NCBI GenBank assembly: GCA_014239505.1
Contig: JAAZYT010000037.1
Span: forward strand, 1-25,592
DNA length: 25,592 nt
Direction: 5' to 3'
Origin: Fidelibacterota bacterium
GTDB taxonomy: Bacteria > Fidelibacterota > Marinisomatia > Marinisomatales > TCS55
How positions within the stretch are numbered: the first letter of the stretch is position 1; each line of letters starts with the position of its first letter. The notes below the pieces were generated by a model. It saw only the letters and a program-made list of their open reading frames with translations. It was not told the origin of the DNA and searched no databases. Below are positions 21,085 to 25,592 of this stretch, in pieces. Position numbers and translations under genes: made by a program.

Positions 21085-23901
21085 TTACTTAACTATATTT
21101 CCGTTTGCATCCAATAATATTGGATCACCAAATCCAAGAGATTTCATTCCTTCTAGTTGTGTAGCTGCATCTCCGACAACAAGATAAATCATTTCATCAG
21201 GGCGAATATATTTTTTAACTAATTCATTGTGACTTTCGACTGTCATATTTCTTACTATATCTTCATTATCTTTAATATAGTCAAAAGGGAGTTCATACCT
21301 TGCAATATCTGTAATCATTCCACGTAATGCCCCCAATGTTTCAAATCGACGAGCATTAGATTTTAAAGTTACATTTTTTGTAAACTCCAAGTCAGTTTGA
21401 TCGATTGGCCTACTATACGTAGTCATAATTTCTTTAAAAATATTTACAGACTCTTCCGTGGTATTTGATCTAACGGCTGATGAGGCAGTGAACGTACCAG
21501 GAAATTTAGATCCACCAAATCTGGTCCTAGCACCATAAGTAAAACCTTTTTCTTCTCTAAGTACCATATTCACATTACCGCTAAAATTACCACCTAACTT
21601 CATATTCATAACTGTATTAGCGTAAAAGTCAGGGTGGGTTCGACTTAAACTAAGATAGCCTATGCGAATTTCAGATTGCTTAGCATTTGGAACATCAACA
21701 AAATATGCTTTAGCATTACTATTTGGTTTAGGCATTGTATAATCTGTAAATGAGACCTCTTTTGCTTCCCAGCGACCAACAAGGTTTTTAAAGCTGTTAA
21801 CGGCATCACTACGGCTTATATCTCCCACAATGCTTATCGTACTTAGGTTAGCAGAAAAATTGCTACTAACATAGTTTTTTAAATCATCTATATTAATTGA
21901 TTCTACAGATGCGACTGTTCCTGTTGTCGAATTAGAAAGGATGTGCTTACCATAATTAAGTTTATTGAATACATTTGATGCAATAGATGATGGAACTGCA
22001 GATCGGCGTTTAATAGATTCAATAGTTTCTCGTTTAATTCTATCAAATTCTTTTGCATCCCATCTAGGTTCAAATAGAATTTCTTCTACCAGTGCAAGTG
22101 TAGGTTCAAAATTACGTTTTAAAGTATTTACCTCAATATTAATTGATTGCGCAGTTGTATACATGTTTATTGAAGATCCTAATGCATCAATTGCTTCTTC
22201 TAATTCTATGGGTGTTTTATTTGCTGTTCCTTCCATCATTAAATCAGTAATAAGATTGGCAACACCTATTTTATTTGGGTCGTCAAGAAGCATTCCACCC
22301 TCAATTTCAATACCAAAACTAACTAATGGTAATTCATCATGCTTGGCACCATAGATAGAAATACCTTTATCATAGTTGTGTTTCCAAACTTTTGGTAGGT
22401 TTAGTCGCGGCTGAGGACCATCCTTTGGTTGAACAGATCGGTCAAAAGATGATGGGATTTGAGCAACATTCATATCACCTTCACTAGTTATTTTATCAAC
22501 ATTTTTAATAATTTTCTCTTCCTTAATAGGAAAAAGAACAGAACCTGCAGCTATGAGATTCAGATTACCTTTAGGAACAAAATTAGTCATCACATAATTC
22601 TGATCTTTAATATACTTTTCATAGACTCTTTTAACATCGCTAACATTCACATCTAATACTTTCTGAAGTTCTACTGCAATTGCATCTGGTGAGCCATAAT
22701 ATTCATTATATCTTGCCAGCTGAAAACCTTTTCCTAATACAGATGAAATACTATTATAAAAGCTAGTTTCATATTTAGATTTCAATCGGTCAAGATCATC
22801 ATTTGTAAATCCATCAGTTTCAAATAGTTTAAATGCTTCATGTACAGCATTTTCTACATCTCCAAGATTTGTTGTTGGAAAGCCTGTAACCGTTACATTG
22901 AAAGTTCCTGCGATCTCTTGAGTACCACTATAAGAGTATAGGCTTGGTGCTAATTTTTTTTCTTCAACAATTACTTTGTATAATGCTGCTTTTTTACCAT
23001 CTCCTAATAGTTGCCCTAATAATTCTAGAGCAGCTGCATCGAAATGGCTTTGGTCAACGGTTGGAAAATCCATTGTTAAACGAGGAGAGCGTGCAAAGAT
23101 ATCTTCGTGATAAACTTTTTTAGTTTCAGAAAGTTCTACTGGCATTGGTTTGGGGTCAGGATTATTAGGTCCTGGTTTTATTTCACCAAAATACTTTTTA
23201 ATTAATTGTTTTGTTTCTTGTTTATTTATGTCTCCTGCAATAACCATAGTAGCATTGTTTGGACCATACCATTCTTCATAAAAAGCACGAACGTCTTCTA
23301 ATGTAGCATTTTGGAGATCTTCTAATTCTCCGATGGTTGTCCAATTATAAGGATGCTCTTCAGGATACATATTTTGAATCATCATATAATTAGTGTGTCC
23401 ATAAGGTCGATTATCTACTCGTTGTCGCTTTTCATTTTGAACAACTTCTTGTTGATTTTCAAAAGCTGTCTGCGTTACTGTTGAAAGTAACCAGCCCATA
23501 CGGTCAGATTCCAACCATAAGACTGTCTCTAATGCATTTTTTGGAACAACTTCATAATAAACTGTTCCATCTTTATTAGTTCCACCATTAAGTGTACCTC
23601 CAGCATTTTGAATCTTTTTGAAGAACTGGTCTTGTCCAACATGTTGAGATTCTTGGAAAAGCATATGTTCAAAGAGATGGGCAAAGCCTGTCCTTCCAGG
23701 AGTTTCTCTGTTTGAACCAACATGGTATTGAATAGCTACACTTACAATTGGATCAGATTTGTCCTCATGTAGGATTATAGTTAAACCATTATCTAATTGG
23801 TATTTTTCATAATCAATTTTGAATTGAGTTTTAGGTTCCTCATTACAACCAATGAACATCAATAAAGCTGAAATGCTTAGAAATAAATTTCTTTTTAACA
23901 T
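21085..23901 (-). CDS. Tandem-domain M16 (pitrilysin-type) zinc peptidase, lipoprotein
   Basis: M16 enzymes are zinc metallopeptidases that cleave small proteins and peptides. The 938-aa product starts with a lipoprotein signal whose lipobox ends at Cys19 (MFIGC), so the mature protein should be lipid-anchored in the cell envelope. The N-terminal half carries the inverted zinc motif HLFEH (His75, Glu78, His79) with the third ligand probably in the ENQQEVVQNEKRQR segment (Glu152 or Glu157). The C-terminal half (from about residue 500) repeats the M16 fold but has no HxxEH (it reads LITDLMMEGT), as in partner or inactive domains that shape the chamber. The fused two-half design matches many FCB M16 proteins. 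The start gives a proper signal peptide. Confidence 0.93.
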   Translation of the reverse strand: MLKRNLFLSISALLMFIGCNEEPKTQFKIDYEKYQLDNGLTIILHEDKSDPIVSVAIQYHVGSNRETPGRTGFAHLFEHMLFQESQHVGQDQFFKKIQNAGGTLNGGTNKDGTVYYEVVPKNALETVLWLESDRMGWLLSTVTQTAFENQQEVVQNEKRQRVDNRPYGHTNYMMIQNMYPEEHPYNWTTIGELEDLQNATLEDVRAFYEEWYGPNNATMVIAGDINKQETKQLIKKYFGEIKPGPNNPDPKPMPVELSETKKVYHEDIFARSPRLTMDFPTVDQSHFDAAALELLGQLLGDGKKAALYKVIVEEKKLAPSLYSYSGTQEIAGTFNVTVTGFPTTNLGDVENAVHEAFKLFETDGFTNDDLDRLKSKYETSFYNSISSVLGKGFQLARYNEYYGSPDAIAVELQKVLDVNVSDVKRVYEKYIKDQNYVMTNFVPKGNLNLIAAGSVLFPIKEEKIIKNVDKITSEGDMNVAQIPSSFDRSVQPKDGPQPRLNLPKVWKHNYDKGISIYGAKHDELPLVSFGIEIEGGMLLDDPNKIGVANLITDLMMEGTANKTPIELEEAIDALGSSINMYTTAQSINIEVNTLKRNFEPTLALVEEILFEPRWDAKEFDRIKRETIESIKRRSAVPSSIASNVFNKLNYGKHILSNSTTGTVASVESINIDDLKNYVSSNFSANLSTISIVGDISRSDAVNSFKNLVGRWEAKEVSFTDYTMPKPNSNAKAYFVDVPNAKQSEIRIGYLSLSRTHPDFYANTVMNMKLGGNFSGNVNMVLREEKGFTYGARTRFGGSKFPGTFTASSAVRSNTTEESVNIFKEIMTTYSRPIDQTDLEFTKNVTLKSNARRFETLGALRGMITDIARYELPFDYIKDNEDIVRNMTVESHNELVKKYIRPDEMIYLVVGDAATQLEGMKSLGFGDPILLDANGNIVK

Positions 23902-24034
23902 AAAATTTTCTCACTTAATAGTTAAGGTTAAAAAATAATAAATATATTTTTTTATTTGAATAAGAACTTATAAAATTACTGCTTATTCATCTTTGATAAA
24001 AGAATCATAGTTATTAATTAACAACTAAAGCAAA
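23902..24034. promoter_or_regulatory. Divergent intergenic region with an 8-bp inverted repeat
   Basis: This 133-base, very AT-rich gap lies between the divergent M16 (minus) and SGNH (plus) genes and should hold both promoters. I cannot pick reliable -35/-10 pairs. TGAATAAG (23957-23964) and CTTATTCA (23982-23989) form an inverted repeat with a 17-base spacer, a possible operator or chance. No RNA gene or ORF is evident. Confidence 0.4.
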
Positions 24035-24781
24035 ATGAAATTATTAAAATACTTTCTTCAATTATTTATATTAATCACTTTTATTTCTGCACAGGAGAAA
24101 ATATTATTTATAGGCAATAGCTTTACCTTTTATTGGAATCTTCCTTCATTAGTTGAGTCAATGGCTAAAGATAAAGGAATCTCTCTTGATATTTATCAAT
24201 CTACTGCAGGAAGTGCTACTTTAAAAGATCATTGGGATGGAAAAAGAGGTTTGAGTTCAAGAAATATTATTGTTAATAATGATTTCTCAATCATCATTTT
24301 ACAAGATCATAGTACAAGTCCACTATTAAAAACAGATGAGTCAAAAGAGTATTTTAATCGTTTTATAAAACTCATAAATAACAAAAAAAGTGAAGTTATT
24401 ATTTATGGAACTTGGACATATCCTGCTAAGCCTTTAATTGGTAAAAGTTTCAAGGGTATTGATCCTATTCAATATGCATTAAATTCAATTGCAGATGAAA
24501 ATAAATTAAGAATGGCACCAGTAGGAACAGTATTTAGGTTATTTCAAGAAAGGCATCCGGAAATTTCTGTTTTTACAAGTGATAATAAACATCCTTCAGC
24601 TGTTGGGACTTATTTAGCTGCATGTGTGTTTTTTAAAATGCTCACAGGTGAATCACCATTAGGCCTTGAGCGAAGGTATGAACGAAAAGATGAGTATGGT
24701 AAAAAAGTATTTTTAGGAATGGTCGAAAAAAGTGCAGCTCTTAAATGCCAAACTATTGTAGATGGAATGGATATGCAATAA
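24035..24781 (+). CDS. Exported SGNH-fold hydrolase (GDSL-like)
   Basis: The 248-aa product has an N-terminal signal peptide (hydrophobic to about residue 18, cleavage probably after SAQ). Block I is ILFIGNSFTFYW with nucleophile Ser29. The catalytic dyad near the C terminus is Asp183 and His186 in SDNKHPSAVGTYLAA. The LQDHS segment (89-93) and GSATLKDHWDG (59-69) resemble DUF4886-like SGNH proteins. Such enzymes are esterases or deacetylases of polysaccharides or lipids; the substrate is not determinable here. The nearest neighbours do not form an operon with it. A terminator hairpin starts within its stop codon. Confidence 0.82.
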   Translation: MKLLKYFLQLFILITFISAQEKILFIGNSFTFYWNLPSLVESMAKDKGISLDIYQSTAGSATLKDHWDGKRGLSSRNIIVNNDFSIIILQDHSTSPLLKTDESKEYFNRFIKLINNKKSEVIIYGTWTYPAKPLIGKSFKGIDPIQYALNSIADENKLRMAPVGTVFRLFQERHPEISVFTSDNKHPSAVGTYLAACVFFKMLTGESPLGLERRYERKDEYGKKVFLGMVEKSAALKCQTIVDGMDMQ

Positions 24782-24810
24782 AAAGGCCCTGTTATTAACA
24801 AGGCCTTTTT
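24780..24810. terminator. Bidirectional terminator between convergent SGNH and barrel genes
   Basis: AAAAAGGCC (24780-24788) pairs with GGCCTTTTT (24802-24810); inside the stem, one C/A mismatch is followed by TGTT pairing with AACA around an ATT loop. A-run and T-run make it functional on both strands, ending the plus-strand SGNH gene and the minus-strand barrel gene (stop at 24834). It is nearly identical to the hairpin at 25557. Confidence 0.85.
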
Positions 24811-24833
24811 ATTAGTTATTATTATCTAAAATC

Positions 24834-25472
24834 CTAGAAAGAATAAGTGACTGCTAAAGTAAAATTTGTAAAGTCACCATTAGGAAATAACATTCCACCT
24901 TCATCATCATCATCACCTTCACCAAATAAATCTATTCCAGATCCAGAATCCAATTTCATTGATTGATATAGTAATTCAGCTCCAAATGGAAACACAGGTA
25001 GTTTAGCTCTTACTCCAACTCCCCAAGTAAGTCCAGTTTTATAAACATCACCCCATTTAAAACTCTCACCCTCTATATCAGTACTTCCTAAAGGAACAAA
25101 CATTCCTGCGCGAACGACTCCTCTAAGAAATGGAACACCAAGAGGCACTCTAGCTAGTCCATATACTTTTAATACATTTGGGAACATTTTGTCACTTGTC
25201 GTTTCGGAATCTGAAACAGATTCACCGAAGAAACTAGCGCTGGATTTCATTTCCGCATCACCCACTTGAGTCACTACGTATTCAGCACCTATGCCAGCAA
25301 TTCCCGATAATGTTTTTTCATAGCCAACTGTAAAACCTTGCTTGCTATTTTGTTCAATTTCCATTATTCCTAAAAAGTTTTGTTTAACACCGCCACCGAA
25401 GTCAAGGCCCACTCTTAATTGAGAAGAGGCAATGGTAGTTATAGAAATTAATAATAAACTGATTTTTTTCAT
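24834..25472 (-). CDS. Outer-membrane beta-barrel protein, function unknown
   Basis: The product is a small outer-membrane barrel of about 212 aa: signal peptide (MKKISLLLISITTIASS), alternating amphipathic strands throughout (for example LRVGLDFGGGV, GFTVGYEKTL, FTNFTLAVTYSF) and a C-terminal phenylalanine, the usual Bam recognition end. An acidic loop reads LFGEGDDDDEGG, probably surface-exposed and possibly metal-binding. I choose the second ATG (25472) because the AAGGAG at 25482-25487 lies 9 bases before it but directly abuts the first ATG (25479-25481), too close for that to be used. It has no recognisable specific family. Confidence 0.78.
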   Translation of the reverse strand: MKKISLLLISITTIASSQLRVGLDFGGGVKQNFLGIMEIEQNSKQGFTVGYEKTLSGIAGIGAEYVVTQVGDAEMKSSASFFGESVSDSETTSDKMFPNVLKVYGLARVPLGVPFLRGVVRAGMFVPLGSTDIEGESFKWGDVYKTGLTWGVGVRAKLPVFPFGAELLYQSMKLDSGSGIDLFGEGDDDDEGGMLFPNGDFTNFTLAVTYSF

Positions 25473-25481
25473 TTCAGTCAT

Positions 25482-25487
25482 CTCCTT
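25482..25487 (-). promoter_or_regulatory. Shine-Dalgarno site that sets the barrel gene start
   Basis: Read on the minus strand this is AAGGAG. It touches the upstream ATG (25481) with no spacer but sits 9 bases from the ATG at 25472, giving normal spacing. This supports the shorter protein beginning MKKISLLL. Confidence 0.7.
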
Positions 25488-25556
25488 GTGGTATTTGTTA
25501 CTAGAAATTTAATTAATATTTATAAGATTATTATTGTAGAAGAAATGAAAATATAT

Positions 25557-25587
25557 AAAAAGGCTCTGTTGTTAGTAGAGCCTTTTT
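25557..25587. terminator. Hairpin terminator near the window end
   Basis: AAAAAGGCTCT (25557-25567) pairs perfectly with AGAGCCTTTTT (25577-25587) around a 9-base loop. A and T runs make it potentially bidirectional. No plus-strand gene precedes it in the window, so it most likely ends a minus-strand gene lying beyond 25592. The barrel gene's promoter should be in 25488-25556. Confidence 0.75.
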
Positions 25588-25592
25588 ATTAG

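Noticed and set aside
21965..22354. A 129-aa plus-strand frame opposite the M16 gene
   Set aside because: It is antisense to a clear peptidase gene, has no signature or ribosome binding site, and looks like a mirror of codon bias.
1..25592. tRNA, rRNA, CRISPR repeats, insertion sequences or prophage genes
   Set aside because: None was seen: no cloverleaf-like segments, no regularly spaced repeats, and no transposase or integrase motifs on either strand.

Overview
The window is an AT-rich bacterial chromosome segment dominated by one long plus-strand ribosomal-protein cluster. It starts in the last 34 codons of tuf (EF-Tu) and runs through the fused S10, spc and alpha operons, from rpsJ to rplQ (about 119-14168). 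Gene order is the standard bacterial one, with secY-map-infA-rpmJ between spc and alpha and no adk. Genes are packed very tightly. Many are joined by 1-base stop/start overlaps (TAATG or TAGTG), and several use TTG or GTG starts. The outer-membrane barrel protein, the lipoprotein signal on the M16 peptidase, the Zn-type S14 and the Zn-free S4 suggest a Gram-negative of the Fibrobacterota-Chlorobiota-Bacteroidota (FCB) group. A marine Marinimicrobia/SAR406-like lineage is my best guess, but this is inference from gene content and style, not a database match.

Region by region: (1) 1-14168, translation genes plus SecY, RNA polymerase alpha, methionine aminopeptidase and IF-1. (2) 14173-15330, a secreted or anchored glycosyl-hydrolase-like (GHL10) protein. 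Its signal-peptide codons contain what looks like the intrinsic terminator of the ribosomal operon. (3) 15410-18299, histidine-degradation genes hutU and hutI; hutI has no ATG, GTG or TTG codon where its N terminus should begin. (4) 18359-19080, a small exported protein of unknown function and a small DUF350-like membrane protein, ending in a strong terminator. (5) 19129-21019 on the minus strand, free-methionine-(R)-sulfoxide reductase overlapping a fusion of a phytol/dolichol-kinase-like domain with a DUF92 (VTE6-like) domain. (6) 21085-23901 on the minus strand, a large tandem M16 peptidase lipoprotein. (7) 24035-24781 on the plus strand, an exported SGNH hydrolase. (8) 24834-25472 on the minus strand, an outer-membrane beta-barrel, flanked by two near-identical hairpin terminators.

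The first 14 kb works as one unit building ribosomes, the Sec translocon and the transcription core. The rest is a set of short, unrelated transcription units: histidine catabolism, oxidative repair of free methionine, probable isoprenoid-alcohol phosphorylation, and several envelope proteins. I see no tRNA, rRNA, CRISPR array, insertion sequence or phage gene, and no gene-free stretch longer than about 135 bases. The most notable observations are the terminator inside the GHL10 start region, the missing canonical hutI start, and the fused two-kinase protein.
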